From contig NZ_RQVJ01000005.1 of NCBI RefSeq assembly GCF_003999875.1, positions 62,001 to 126,000 of the forward strand: a DNA stretch of 64,000 nt, written 5' to 3'. The DNA is from Veillonella sp. 3310 (GTDB taxonomy: Bacteria; Bacillota; Negativicutes; Veillonellales; Veillonellaceae). Of this stretch, positions 34,373 through 43,711 are shown piece after piece. Position 1 is the stretch's first letter. Each line of letters opens with the position of its first letter. Under the pieces are notes generated by a model that saw only the letters and a list, made by a program, of their open reading frames with translations, did not search any database and had not been told where the DNA came from. A program made the translations under genes and the position numbers.

Positions 34373-35293
34373 ATTTTAGACTTCAAGCGTTTTACCTTAG
34401 AAGATAAGCCCCGTATTGATGCGTATTTTGGAGAGCATCATTATGAAGCGTCAGATAATAGTTTTACCACATTGTTTATGTGGCAAGATATTTATGGCAT
34501 TACTTGGGCAGAAGAAGAAGGCGTGTTATTTATTAAAGGTGGTGGAGTGACAGAATCTCCATTTATGTTACCACCGTTCGCGGGAAAAGATGCCAAATTT
34601 GTAGATGGATTACAAATGGCGAAAGAGTGGTTTAAGGAAAATCAAATTCCATTTTTGTTAAAAGGTGTAAACCCCATCATGATGGAACGGATGCAAAAGT
34701 TGTGTCCAGACTGCTATGAATTTACACCAGACCGTGACAATTTTGAATATATTTACCGTACAGAAGATATGATTACCTTAGCGGGTAAAAAGTTGCGCCA
34801 AAAGAAAAATCATTTGAACCAATTCCGTATGCAATATTCTAACTATGAATATATGCCAATTGATGAAAATACGATTCCTCTTTGTCGTGAAGCTGCAGCA
34901 CAATGGGTGGAGACACACCATGAAGAAGGCATTGAAGATGAACTAACTGCTATCAATTTGCTGTTTGATCATTGGGATGCATTAGGTCTTGTAGGTGGTT
35001 GCATTAAATTGTTCGGACGAGTAGAAGCTTTCACCATTGGGGAAATGTTGAATGAGCATATGGCGCTCATTCATATTGAAAAAGCAAATCCAACTATCCG
35101 TGGTTTGTATCAAGCTATCAATAATGAATTCATTCGTCATGAATTTGCAGATACAAAGTTTATCAACCGTGAAGAAGATATGGGCTTGCCTGGTCTTCGC
35201 ATGGCGAAAGAGTCGTACAACCCAGATCATTTTGCTGAAAAATATGATGCTCGTTGTGCTAAACAAGGCGCATGTGAGGATAGTCATCCATGA
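34373..35293 (+). CDS. DUF2156 (phosphatidylglycerol lysyltransferase-like) protein, apparent ATT start
   Basis: GNAT-like protein of about 306 residues of the DUF2156 type, related to the C-terminal domain of aminoacyl-phosphatidylglycerol synthases but without membrane helices. The family N-terminus LDFKRFTLEDKPRID...SFTTLFMW is encoded in full, but its only start candidate is ATT at 34373, 8 bases after AGGAGG; a TAG lies in frame at 34358. The next usable start, TTG at 34472, has no ribosome site and would remove 33 conserved residues. RQKKNHLNQF and NPTIRGLYQAINNEF are the recognisable catalytic-fold stretches. It overlaps the following exporter gene by 4 bases. Confidence 0.8.
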   Translation: MLDFKRFTLEDKPRIDAYFGEHHYEASDNSFTTLFMWQDIYGITWAEEEGVLFIKGGGVTESPFMLPPFAGKDAKFVDGLQMAKEWFKENQIPFLLKGVNPIMMERMQKLCPDCYEFTPDRDNFEYIYRTEDMITLAGKKLRQKKNHLNQFRMQYSNYEYMPIDENTIPLCREAAAQWVETHHEEGIEDELTAINLLFDHWDALGLVGGCIKLFGRVEAFTIGEMLNEHMALIHIEKANPTIRGLYQAINNEFIRHEFADTKFINREEDMGLPGLRMAKESYNPDHFAEKYDARCAKQGACEDSHP

Positions 35294-35898
35294 CCTACTT
35301 TTGGGAAGGATTACTCATCGGTTTTGCCGTGTTGGCACCCATAGGAATGCAGAATTTATTTATTATTAATACAGCATTGGTACAAAAGGTGTCACGTATT
35401 ATTACAACGATTTTAATCGTGGCATTTTTCGACCTCACCTTGAGCGTGTCAGCCTTTTATGGCATTGGTGCCATATTTGACATATGGCCATTTTTGAAAG
35501 GCATCATTTTATTGCTAGGTGGGGCGGTTATCTTTTACATGGGCTACACCGTGTTCAATTCGGAACCGAATGTGTCCCATGTGGATACGAATGTGACCAT
35601 TTGGAACATTGTGACTACAGCCTTTGCGGTAGCGTGGTTGAATCCACAGGCACTTATCGATGTGACCATGATGTTCGGTGCTGTGAAAGCCAGCATTCCA
35701 GAAGAAGCCTCTCTCTATTTCTTGTTGGGATACATCGTGTCAGCCTTTGTTTGGTTTGGTGCGTTATCGACGATCATTCACAAACTATCAAAGCGTATCA
35801 AGATTTCGCAATTGGTATGGATTAACCGAATTTGTGGGTTGATCTTATTTGGGTATGGCGCTAAATTGTTTATAGATGGAGTATTATTGTATATATAA
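35290..35898 (+). CDS. LysE/ArgO family amino acid exporter
   Basis: Membrane protein of 202 residues with six hydrophobic segments. The LysE signature is present in APIGMQNLFIINTAL near 16-30, and a second conserved stretch AWLNPQALIDV near 115-125. Members export lysine, arginine or other amino acids. ATGA overlap with the DUF2156 gene suggests a shared task, perhaps relating amino acid pools and aminoacylated lipids, which is speculative. Confidence 0.88.
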   Translation: MTYFWEGLLIGFAVLAPIGMQNLFIINTALVQKVSRIITTILIVAFFDLTLSVSAFYGIGAIFDIWPFLKGIILLLGGAVIFYMGYTVFNSEPNVSHVDTNVTIWNIVTTAFAVAWLNPQALIDVTMMFGAVKASIPEEASLYFLLGYIVSAFVWFGALSTIIHKLSKRIKISQLVWINRICGLILFGYGAKLFIDGVLLYI

Positions 35899-36045
35899 AT
35901 AGATCATACATCATGTCTTGCACCTTTCAATGGAATGCTGTCATATTTAAAATAACTCATATCACCCTTGCTTCTAGGTTTTAGAAATTACAAGAAGTAT
36001 ACTTATATGCAATAATTGGGGTATGCGTTCGAGGATGCATGCTTG

Positions 36046-36075
36046 AAAGAGCCGGTTAAGCTGGCTCTTTTTCTA
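36046..36075 (+). terminator. Intrinsic terminator after the LysE-type gene
   Basis: AAAGAGCC and GGCTCTTT around a short loop, followed by TTTCT. It lies about 150 bases after the stop codon. Confidence 0.8.
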
Positions 36076-36106
36076 TGTCTGTAAACTTTCACAAAAGAAG
36101 TGTATA

Positions 36107-36137
36107 AAGGGTCTAGCAGTAGGCCCTTATTTTTTTA
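36107..36137 (+). terminator. Second terminator-like hairpin before the Eis-type gene
   Basis: AAGGG-T-CT...AG-G-CCCTT with ATTTTTTT after it. It stands 66 bases before the start of the next gene, with a TATAAT at 36138-36143 directly behind it, so it is either a tandem terminator or an attenuator. Confidence 0.6.
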
Positions 36138-36202
36138 TATAATAATAGAATAAAGTATACGAACTGTTTTCTATGTACCATAGCGATGGAAGAGGGATTA
36201 TT

Positions 36203-37393
36203 TTGAAATTTAGAATTGCCAAAGAGTCAGACACAAAAGAAGTAAAACGTTTGTGGGCCTATTGTTTTGAACCAGAAGATCATCCATTTTTTAAATATTA
36301 TTTTGATACGGCTTATGAACCAGACAATACGATGGTCGGCATCGATCGTAGTTATTTGGTGAGTACCGTTCATTTACGACAAAATACCATTCGTGTTCGC
36401 GGTGTGGACCTACCTATGTCTTACATGGTAGGGGTTGCCACAGATCCGATTGTACGGCGTAGCGGGGTGGGTAAAAAATTATTGAAAGCCGCCTTAGGGG
36501 AATTGAAAGAGCGTGGACAAGGCTTAACCATTTTAATGCCATCTTCTGCAGGGTTTTACCAAAACTATGGCTGGGATTTGTATGCCCATCAATGGGTGCA
36601 AACCATGAAACTAGACGAGTTAGCACCTTTGCTAAAGAAATTAGATAAAACACTATCCTTTGGTATGTTGCGATCTCCACGAGAATGGAAACGTTTAGCA
36701 GGCGTCTATGAAACGTATACAAAACCATTGTCCGGCTATGCGGTACGAAAAGAAAAAGAATGGGTTCGTTTGTTGGAATCTATTTTTGCAGAAGGCGTAC
36801 AAGTGGGATATGTAAAAAATGATTCGGGACAATTAGAAGGCTATTGTTTCTATCGCTTAGGAGAGCCTGAGATCGGGGTGAGCGAGTTTGTGTACACCAC
36901 TCGCCGTGCTCAAAAAGCATTGCTGAACTTCTTGTACAACCATCGCTCCCAAGGTGAAAGCGTACGTTGGAACGAAGGCATGATTGACCAAGGTTATATC
37001 TTTCACACAAATGGAAAAACAGGACATAGTACGATGCCATTTATGATGAGCCGTATCGTAGATGTGAAGCTGGCTATGGAAAGCATTCCTGTACCCGTGG
37101 CATTAGAAGGAGCCATCCAATTCGGGGTGAAAGACCCATTATGTGAGTGGAACCACGGTACCTATGTGGTATCCTATAAAGAAGGCAAAGCGCAAGTGGT
37201 GAAACATAAAGAACATGTGGACATCAATGCGAAATTAGTGTTCTCCGTAGGAGCCTTGAGCTTATTGCTTATGGGTCGTATGAGTGCTACAGAACTTGCT
37301 TTTGAAGAAACACTAGAAGGACCAGATGATATACTAGAAGTGTTAAATCGGGCCTACCCAAGACAAAATACATATATCAATGAATGGTGGTAA
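36203..37393 (+). CDS. Eis-type GNAT N-acetyltransferase with SCP2-like domain
   Basis: Protein of 396 residues with two GNAT folds (about 1-150 and 160-290) and a C-terminal sterol-carrier-like domain (about 295-396), the layout of the Eis family, whose members acetylate amines such as aminoglycosides or polyamines. The acetyl-CoA loop is visible in VRRSGVGKKLLKA near 86-98. The TTG at 36203 is preferred because GAGGG stands before it and the protein then begins KFRIAKESD as expected; an ATG at 36173 lacks a ribosome site. The natural substrate is unknown. Confidence 0.8.
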   Translation: MKFRIAKESDTKEVKRLWAYCFEPEDHPFFKYYFDTAYEPDNTMVGIDRSYLVSTVHLRQNTIRVRGVDLPMSYMVGVATDPIVRRSGVGKKLLKAALGELKERGQGLTILMPSSAGFYQNYGWDLYAHQWVQTMKLDELAPLLKKLDKTLSFGMLRSPREWKRLAGVYETYTKPLSGYAVRKEKEWVRLLESIFAEGVQVGYVKNDSGQLEGYCFYRLGEPEIGVSEFVYTTRRAQKALLNFLYNHRSQGESVRWNEGMIDQGYIFHTNGKTGHSTMPFMMSRIVDVKLAMESIPVPVALEGAIQFGVKDPLCEWNHGTYVVSYKEGKAQVVKHKEHVDINAKLVFSVGALSLLLMGRMSATELAFEETLEGPDDILEVLNRAYPRQNTYINEWW

Positions 37394-37432
37394 GATACTT
37401 TGTTACGTTGATACAAGCACCATAAGATAAGA

Positions 37433-37510
37433 AAGAACGCTATACATTTCTTGACAAACCATGAGAATACTCAGGCTTGTTATAGGATGTGTAGTGTTCT
37501 TTTTATTTTT
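37433..37510 (+). terminator. Long terminator hairpin after the Eis-type gene
   Basis: AAGAACGCTATACAT pairs with ATGTGTAGTGTTCTT using G-T pairs, then a T-rich run. It separates the housekeeping gene from the accessory patch that starts at 37574. Confidence 0.75.
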
Positions 37511-37573
37511 CTATTGATCTTATGCATAAGAGCTGGTAGAGTGATCTTATATAGATGTATATAGGAGATAGAG

Positions 37574-40480
37574 ATGAGTGCGATAAACTTTACTAAATCA
37601 TTACAACATAGTGGGCCAGAGTTTGTATCGAATAATGCAGAAGAAGGTCGGAAGGTTATTTCTGCCATAGAGAGCGAGTTAAAACGGTGCGAATCTTTTT
37701 TTATCAGCGTAGCCTTCATTACAGCCGGTGGATTAAGTCCATTATTGATGACGTTAAAAGAGTTGGAAGAAAAACATATTCCAGGCCGTATTTTGACAAC
37801 AAATTTTTTGATGTTTAATGATCCTAAAATACTAGATAAGTTAAGTCAGTTTCGTAATATTGAACTTCGCATATTTGATGCACAAGGATCTGATGTAGGC
37901 TTTCATACAAAAGGATATGGATTCCATTTAGAAGATGAGTTTACGATTATCATGGGTAGTTCAAATATGACACTCCATGCATTGACGAGAAATAAAGAGT
38001 GGAATGTGCATTATAGTTCTCATAAGCAAGAATCTTTTGTGACATCTGTCTTAGAGGAGTTTGAAAGTTTATGGGCAGCAGATGAAACAAAGGCTTATGT
38101 AGAATATATTGATACATATAGAGTGTTATATAAACAGTACAACGATTCTACTAAGAAACAATTACCAGCAGTGGCAGATGCGAGTGTAACTGAATATAAC
38201 CAAGCCCCAAAAGTATTACAGCCGAATAGTATGCAGTCCTATGTGATTGAAAAGTTTACAGAACTATATGAGACAGGGGCTAACAAGGGGTTATTAATTT
38301 CTGCAACTGGTACAGGTAAAACCTATGCATCTGCATTTGCTGTCAGCAGTGTTAAACCGAAGCGAGTGCTATTTTTGGTCCATCGTGAACAGGTAGCTCG
38401 TCAAGCGATGGAATCCTATCAACGGGTGATTGGTGACTCCGTGACGTATGGTGTATTATCAGGTACAGCAAAGGGATTTTCTGAAACGTATTTATTTGCC
38501 ACTATGCAAATGATGTCAAAGCCAGATTGTTATGAGCGATTTTCCCCTACAGATTTTGATATTATCGTCATCGATGAGGCGCATCGGGCAGGATCTGAAA
38601 GTTACCACCGAATTATGGAGTACTTCAAGCCTAAGTTTTGGTTTGCTATGACCGCTAGTCCAGAGCGTACAGATGATTTCGATATTTATAAGCTATTTGA
38701 TTACAATATTATTCATGAAATACGATTACAACATGCATTAGAGGCAGATTTGCTATGTCCATTTCACTATTTTGGTATCGGACAATTATCTGATGGGATA
38801 ACAACCTATGAAGGTGATGAAGCTCAGAGTATTTTTGCCAATGAATGGGATTACCAAACAAGGGCTAGATTAATTCTAGAGCAATGTAATTTTTATGGAT
38901 ATTCTGGAGAGCGAGTAAAAGGGTTAGTATTCTGTCATAGTCTTGAAGAAGCACAAGAACTATCCATGGCTTTTAATCAGCTGGGGATGCGAACTTTAAG
39001 TTTAAGTGGTGCAGATTCACAAGAAAGTCGTGAAGTGGCGATTCAAAGATTATCAGGGCCGGATGCAAATGATGCATTAGATTATATTATGACGGTAGAT
39101 ATTTTTAATGAAGGTATCGATATTCCAGAGGTCAATCAAGTTGTTATGGTTCGTGGCACAGAGAGTCCTATCGTGTTTGTACAACAGTTAGGGCGGGGAC
39201 TGCGTCGTCATAACAGTAAAGATTATGTAGTCGTTCTTGATTTTATTGGGAATTTTAATAATAATTTTATGATTCCTGTAGCTCTTTCTGGTGATGTAAG
39301 CCATAATAAGGATAGTTTACGCTATTATGTGCAAGAAGGTACACGAGTGATTCCAGGTGCATCTACCATCCATTTTGATGCGATTGCTCAAGAACGTATT
39401 TTTAAATCTATCGACACGGCTAAGTTCACGCAGATTAAACATATTCGACAAGCCTATAAAAATTTAAAATATAAATTAGGGCGCATACCTAAATTGATAG
39501 ATTTTGAGAACTATGGAAGTATTGATATTTCTTTGATCTTTAGTAGTAATGCAAAAACATATTATAAGTTTTTAGTAGACTATGAAAAAGACTACACCCA
39601 TAGGTTTTCGACGGTAGAAGCTAAAATATTAGAGTATATGGGGCAGTACATGGTACTTGGTAAACGTGTGCATGAACTCTATGTACTGGAAGGATTATTG
39701 AAAGGTGAAGCTAATCCATTGGTGTATATGAAATATCAGTTAGTAAGATTAGGCATTCCTTGCACAATCCATACAGAAAAAAATATCATTAATTTATTTA
39801 CTGGACAGTTTAAAACAGGATCTGCCAAAGCCAGCTTTAAGGATGCCGTGCTGTGCGATAAAGTGGTCGATGGATTACAAATATCAACAGTATTCCGTGA
39901 AGCTTTAGAAAAAGAAGGTTTCCGTGATATGGTCGAAGACTATGTAAAAGTAGGCTTTCAAAGGAATCAAAAATATTATAGTCAACGATATGAGGAGGCA
40001 TCATTTACGCTGTATCAAAAATATACGTATGAAGATGTATGTCAGTTAATGGAGTGGGAAACGAGTATTGTGCCATTAAATATTGGTGGTTATAAATATG
40101 ATGAGCCCACTAAAACATATCCGGTATTTATCAATTATGATAAGGGCGAAGATATTGCAGATACCATTAGATATGAAGATAAATTATTATCTCCACAACA
40201 ATTAATTGCTATTTCTAAAAGTGGTGTGGACCTTACCAATAATTTGGTACAAAGAGCTTTACATGCAAAAGAAGAAAATATTACGATGCATCTGTTTATT
40301 CGGAAAAATAAAAATGATGAAGATGGAGCAAAAGAGTTTTATTATTTAGGACATATTTATGCTACAGGTGAAACAGAAGTGTTTACAATGCCGGGTACAA
40401 CGAAAAAGGCCGTTCGCATTATGTATGATTTAGAAACACCAATACGAGAAGATCTATATGATTATTTTGTGAATCATTGA
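37574..40480 (+). CDS. PLD-type nuclease / superfamily II helicase / DUF3427 protein
   Basis: Large protein of 968 residues. The N-terminal phospholipase-D-like nuclease domain (about 15-170) has HTKGYGF (His111, Lys113) and GSSN near 128-131, one HKD motif. The helicase core has ATGTGKT (Walker A, 244-250), DEAH (334-337), MTASPERTD (motif III, 359-367) and QQLGRGLRR (motif VI). The rest (about 560-960) is the DUF3427 region. This fusion resembles restriction or phage-defence effectors; substrate and trigger are unknown. It overlaps the reach of the NUDIX gene, which starts 11 bases after the stop. The gene is AT-richer than its neighbours and stands between strong terminators, consistent with horizontal acquisition. 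Confidence 0.88.
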   Translation: MSAINFTKSLQHSGPEFVSNNAEEGRKVISAIESELKRCESFFISVAFITAGGLSPLLMTLKELEEKHIPGRILTTNFLMFNDPKILDKLSQFRNIELRIFDAQGSDVGFHTKGYGFHLEDEFTIIMGSSNMTLHALTRNKEWNVHYSSHKQESFVTSVLEEFESLWAADETKAYVEYIDTYRVLYKQYNDSTKKQLPAVADASVTEYNQAPKVLQPNSMQSYVIEKFTELYETGANKGLLISATGTGKTYASAFAVSSVKPKRVLFLVHREQVARQAMESYQRVIGDSVTYGVLSGTAKGFSETYLFATMQMMSKPDCYERFSPTDFDIIVIDEAHRAGSESYHRIMEYFKPKFWFAMTASPERTDDFDIYKLFDYNIIHEIRLQHALEADLLCPFHYFGIGQLSDGITTYEGDEAQSIFANEWDYQTRARLILEQCNFYGYSGERVKGLVFCHSLEEAQELSMAFNQLGMRTLSLSGADSQESREVAIQRLSGPDANDALDYIMTVDIFNEGIDIPEVNQVVMVRGTESPIVFVQQLGRGLRRHNSKDYVVVLDFIGNFNNNFMIPVALSGDVSHNKDSLRYYVQEGTRVIPGASTIHFDAIAQERIFKSIDTAKFTQIKHIRQAYKNLKYKLGRIPKLIDFENYGSIDISLIFSSNAKTYYKFLVDYEKDYTHRFSTVEAKILEYMGQYMVLGKRVHELYVLEGLLKGEANPLVYMKYQLVRLGIPCTIHTEKNIINLFTGQFKTGSAKASFKDAVLCDKVVDGLQISTVFREALEKEGFRDMVEDYVKVGFQRNQKYYSQRYEEASFTLYQKYTYEDVCQLMEWETSIVPLNIGGYKYDEPTKTYPVFINYDKGEDIADTIRYEDKLLSPQQLIAISKSGVDLTNNLVQRALHAKEENITMHLFIRKNKNDEDGAKEFYYLGHIYATGETEVFTMPGTTKKAVRIMYDLETPIREDLYDYFVNH

Positions 40481-40491
40481 AGGAGATAGGG

Positions 40492-40878
40492 ATGAAAACG
40501 ATAGAAGTAGTAGCAGCAGTTATTTTGAAAGATAAACAAGTATTAGCTACACAAAGAGGCTATGGAGATTTGCAAGGACGTTGGGAATTTCCAGGAGGTA
40601 AAATTGAGCCTGGAGAAGTTCATAAAGTAGCTTTATCTCGTGAAATACAAGAAGAGTTAGATGTACAGATTACAGTAGGAGATTTTTTAACAACCGTAGA
40701 GTATGACTATCCTAATTTTCATCTTATTATGCATGCCTATCAATGTGAATTATTAGGAGACTTTCATTTGCAAGAACATAGTGCAGCTCGTTGGTTAGGC
40801 TTAGAAACATTATATGATGTAGATTGGTTAGAAGCAGATTTACCTATCGTGGAATGTGTGAAAAGTTTAATTGCCTAG
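40492..40878 (+). CDS. mutT: NUDIX hydrolase, MutT type
   Basis: Nucleotide pyrophosphohydrolase of 128 residues. The full NUDIX box is visible, GGKIEPGE...REIQEEL (G-x5-E-x7-RE-x2-EE). The start VVAAVILKDKQVLATQRGYGDLQG (in part) is like MutT proteins that remove 8-oxo-dGTP or modified dCTP. ATG at 40492 follows AAGGAG by 6 bases. Its pairing with the upstream helicase-nuclease, in one transcript, recurs in other bacteria from what I recall, and hints at a role in the same pathway rather than general repair. Confidence 0.88.
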   Translation: MKTIEVVAAVILKDKQVLATQRGYGDLQGRWEFPGGKIEPGEVHKVALSREIQEELDVQITVGDFLTTVEYDYPNFHLIMHAYQCELLGDFHLQEHSAARWLGLETLYDVDWLEADLPIVECVKSLIA

Positions 40879-40967
40879 ATAGAATGTATAGATGTATTAA
40901 TGATATACTAGTAATAAAATAGTCCAATATTTAAATAGTATATGAGTTGTAATGAAAGAGAGAGAAT

Positions 40968-41609
40968 ATGAAAAAACTAACCACATCTATTTTACTAGCA
41001 CTTTTTAGTGCTACCATCTTCACACCAACTCATGTAGAGGCGAGTTGGTTGTCTAAAACGTGGAAAAAGGTTGAAAAATCTTGGAATGAAGCGGGGAAAC
41101 AAAATAGCTCTACTAGAACGAGTGGATCTTCTGCGAGTACAATTCGATTACCACAACGGTCGGAGTATCCGAGTCGCTATCCATCAGGTCAAGAGATCGG
41201 ACATCATTTAGGGGGAGCAGAACGTAGTATAGCTGGAGTATACCCTAATGCTACTTATGAGGAGATTCGTCGAATTTTAGGTGCTCCCACAGAAGAGGTT
41301 CATCATGAGTATAGACGAGATGGAGAGCAAAGAGCCTTCATGCGATATGGGGGTATAACGTATAGCAGTATTTATGGGCAAATCGAAAGGGCAGGAGTAA
41401 TTGAAGTTACTAATCGTGATGCTACAACGTATCGAGGAATTGCAGTAGGAGATTCGTTAGAAAAAGTGTATGAGGCATATGGTAGACCGGTACGTATTTA
41501 TGATGATAATACTTGGTTTTATGGTGTATTTATTTGGCAATCAGATTTTGTATATGGTATTCAATTCATTAATGATGGAGAAAAAGTTACTAAGATTAGA
41601 GTATTGTAG
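40968..41609 (+). CDS. Secreted protein, paralogue of the 19333 gene
   Basis: Protein of 213 residues with a signal peptide (KK start, hydrophobic 6-20, likely cleavage at VEA-S near 25-26), then a Ser/Thr-rich spacer (about 45-75). The C-terminal 120 residues share the two-motif pattern of the protein at 19333: a first segment with YEEIRRILGAPTEE and YGGITYSS, and a second with NRDATTYRGIAVGDS, YEAYGRP, FYGVF and YGIQFIND. Likely periplasmic or cell-surface. Function unknown. GAGAGAG precedes the ATG. Confidence 0.7.
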   Translation: MKKLTTSILLALFSATIFTPTHVEASWLSKTWKKVEKSWNEAGKQNSSTRTSGSSASTIRLPQRSEYPSRYPSGQEIGHHLGGAERSIAGVYPNATYEEIRRILGAPTEEVHHEYRRDGEQRAFMRYGGITYSSIYGQIERAGVIEVTNRDATTYRGIAVGDSLEKVYEAYGRPVRIYDDNTWFYGVFIWQSDFVYGIQFINDGEKVTKIRVL

Positions 41610-41794
41610 TTATTGCTTTGCGGTTTACTTTTACGCTTTATTTGTAATAATAATGTAGCAAGAAAGTACAATATTCTTTTATTTTATATGAATTATAACA
41701 TCTAAATTCATGGAATATAACTAGTAAATCTATTAAAAATAATATTTACACGGATCAAATGTAAACGATTCTACTAACCCAAAGGAGGCACAAC

Positions 41795-42688
41795 ATGAAC
41801 AAAACGCAACTATTCCAAACTTCCTCCTCGCTTCATCATGCACTATTTTCTCAAGATAATTCCACAAGTATTACCTACGAATATAGTCCTTTGTTAGAGC
41901 ACTTCCCCCTCACTCATGGTGTCACCTATCGTTATGGTGGTGTCAGCGAAGGTTCCTTTGATAGTTTTAACATGGGACTACATGTTGGTGATACTCCAGA
42001 AGCGGTGGCAGAGAATCGCAAACGCTTAGCACAGGTACTAGGGATGGATCCTAATCATTTGACTTGTGGTGAGCAAGTACATGGTGTAGGTGTGACGAGG
42101 GTGACGGAAGAGCTTGTTGGTCGAGGTGCTTTTAGTTGGGATGACAGTATCCCAGATAGCGATGCGATTCATACGAACTTGATGAATGTTCCTCTCTTGT
42201 TGCTTGTGGCGGACTGTGTACCTGTGCTCATCTATGATGCGGTGCATCATGCAGTGGCGGTTGTCCATGCAGGTTGGCGTGGAGCCATCGCTCACATTGT
42301 GGAGCGTACGATGGATAGTATGCGCAATGCGTACGGAACGTTGCCTTCTGATTGCTATCTCTTCATCGGTCCTTCTATTGGAGGGGAATCCTTTGAGGTG
42401 AGCGAAGAGATCGCTGAACAATTTCGACAAGACATGCGTGCCTTGGGGCTTTCACAGGTGGACCAGGTGGTGCGGTATATCCAACGAGACGGACAAATAA
42501 CAGCTACACCACATGTAGATTTGAAAGGATACATTGCAGCCTGTGTGGTGCAGAAGGGCATACCACTGGAGCAAGTGTCGGTATCATCCACAGACACGAT
42601 GACCACTGATGGATGTTACTCGTACCGGCGAGATCAAGGATGTACAGGACGTATGGCCATGTTCGCTGTCCTGCGAGACCAAGCCTAG
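41795..42688 (+). CDS. pgeF: Peptidoglycan editing factor PgeF (YfiH/laccase-domain family)
   Basis: Zinc-dependent amidohydrolase-type protein of 297 residues. PgeF removes wrongly inserted amino acids from peptidoglycan stem peptides; older annotations call it a polyphenol oxidase. Metal ligands are visible in EQVHG (His), VADCVPV (Cys) and VHAGWRG (His). GVSEGSFDSFNMG and GPSIGGESFEV are the other family blocks. The first 40 residues are extra. AAGGAGG stands before the ATG. Confidence 0.9.
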   Translation: MNKTQLFQTSSSLHHALFSQDNSTSITYEYSPLLEHFPLTHGVTYRYGGVSEGSFDSFNMGLHVGDTPEAVAENRKRLAQVLGMDPNHLTCGEQVHGVGVTRVTEELVGRGAFSWDDSIPDSDAIHTNLMNVPLLLLVADCVPVLIYDAVHHAVAVVHAGWRGAIAHIVERTMDSMRNAYGTLPSDCYLFIGPSIGGESFEVSEEIAEQFRQDMRALGLSQVDQVVRYIQRDGQITATPHVDLKGYIAACVVQKGIPLEQVSVSSTDTMTTDGCYSYRRDQGCTGRMAMFAVLRDQA

Positions 42689-42855
42689 GACGCAGATGTG
42701 TTAGATTCCTTTTTCTTAAGGATGGTTACTTTCATAGGACACCCTAGGACATTGTAGGGCACTCGAGAACATCACATGTGATGACGGTGCATGATTGGGA
42801 ACATATACTTTCACCCACACATGGAATACTTGACAAATACATAAACTAGATGACT

Positions 42856-42932
42856 AAGAATAAGAAAATACAGAGAAATAGGCTTGAAATCATGCTTTTT
42901 CTATGTACTTTTCTTATTCTTTCGTTTATAAT
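42856..42932 (+). promoter_or_regulatory. Control region before yggS with a 13-bp inverted repeat
   Basis: In the 319-base gap from 42689 to 43007. AAGAATAAGAAAA at 42856-42868 pairs with its exact complement at 42909-42921. A TTGACA stands at 42830-42835 and a TATAAT at 42927-42932, the latter directly after the second arm. The repeat could be an operator, or a leader hairpin if transcription starts from the upstream -35. Nothing else is seen in the gap. Confidence 0.45.
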
Positions 42933-43007
42933 AAGAAAGATAAAGTATTATTTTTTTTATGAAGACCTTTCAGAGTGGAATGTAACGACGAAAGAGGACT
43001 GACATAT

Positions 43008-43697
43008 ATGATAGCAACAGCATTACATGAAGTGCAGGAACGCATTGAAGCGGCGAAAGCACGAGTGGGAAGAACAGATTCTGTTACGCTAGTAGCGGTG
43101 ACGAAGAATCATCCTGTAGAGGCTGTACAAGAGGTAGCCCAGTTAGGCGTAAGAACTGTGGGTGAGAATCGTGTACAAGAAGCAAAAGAAAAAATGGAAC
43201 TCTACCAGGGACCAGAGTTACAATGGCATTTGATTGGACAGTTGCAAAACAACAAAGTCCGCAATGCGATAGGTAAGTTTGCATTGATTCATTCGGTTCA
43301 CAGTGTTAAGTTGTTGGATGAAATTCAGCGCATTGCCGCTAGGGAAGGGTTAGTACAAGAAGTATTACTGCAAGTTAATGTGGCACGAGAAGAGAGCAAG
43401 TCTGGCATGGATGTGGAAGAGTTTCCTACCATACGGGAATATGCCAAAACATTACCCAATGTACGGGTAAAAGGGCTTATGTGTATGGCACCATTTTTTG
43501 ATGATCCAGAAGAGACTCGCCCAATTTTTCGAGTGGCTCATGCTTTATTTGAAGACATGAAACTTCATTTTGATGAAGGGCAGATTGAATATATATCCAT
43601 GGGGATGACCCATGATTTTGAAGTAGCAATTGAAGAGGGTGCAAATATTGTTCGTGTGGGAACCGCAATATTTGGAGAACGCCACTATGATAAGTAA
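43008..43697 (+). CDS. yggS: Pyridoxal phosphate homeostasis protein YggS
   Basis: PLP-binding TIM-barrel protein of 229 residues that buffers cellular pyridoxal phosphate. VAVTKNHP carries the PLP-binding lysine, and GENRVQEAKEK, WHLIGQLQNNK and SMGMTHDFEVAI are the family blocks. ATG at 43008 with AAAGAGGA upstream; a longer open frame from 42975 has no ribosome site. It begins the Firmicute division cluster yggS-sepF-proC-ylmH-divIVA. Confidence 0.95.
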   Translation: MIATALHEVQERIEAAKARVGRTDSVTLVAVTKNHPVEAVQEVAQLGVRTVGENRVQEAKEKMELYQGPELQWHLIGQLQNNKVRNAIGKFALIHSVHSVKLLDEIQRIAAREGLVQEVLLQVNVAREESKSGMDVEEFPTIREYAKTLPNVRVKGLMCMAPFFDDPEETRPIFRVAHALFEDMKLHFDEGQIEYISMGMTHDFEVAIEEGANIVRVGTAIFGERHYDK

Positions 43698-43711
43698 TGG
43701 AGGAAATGACG

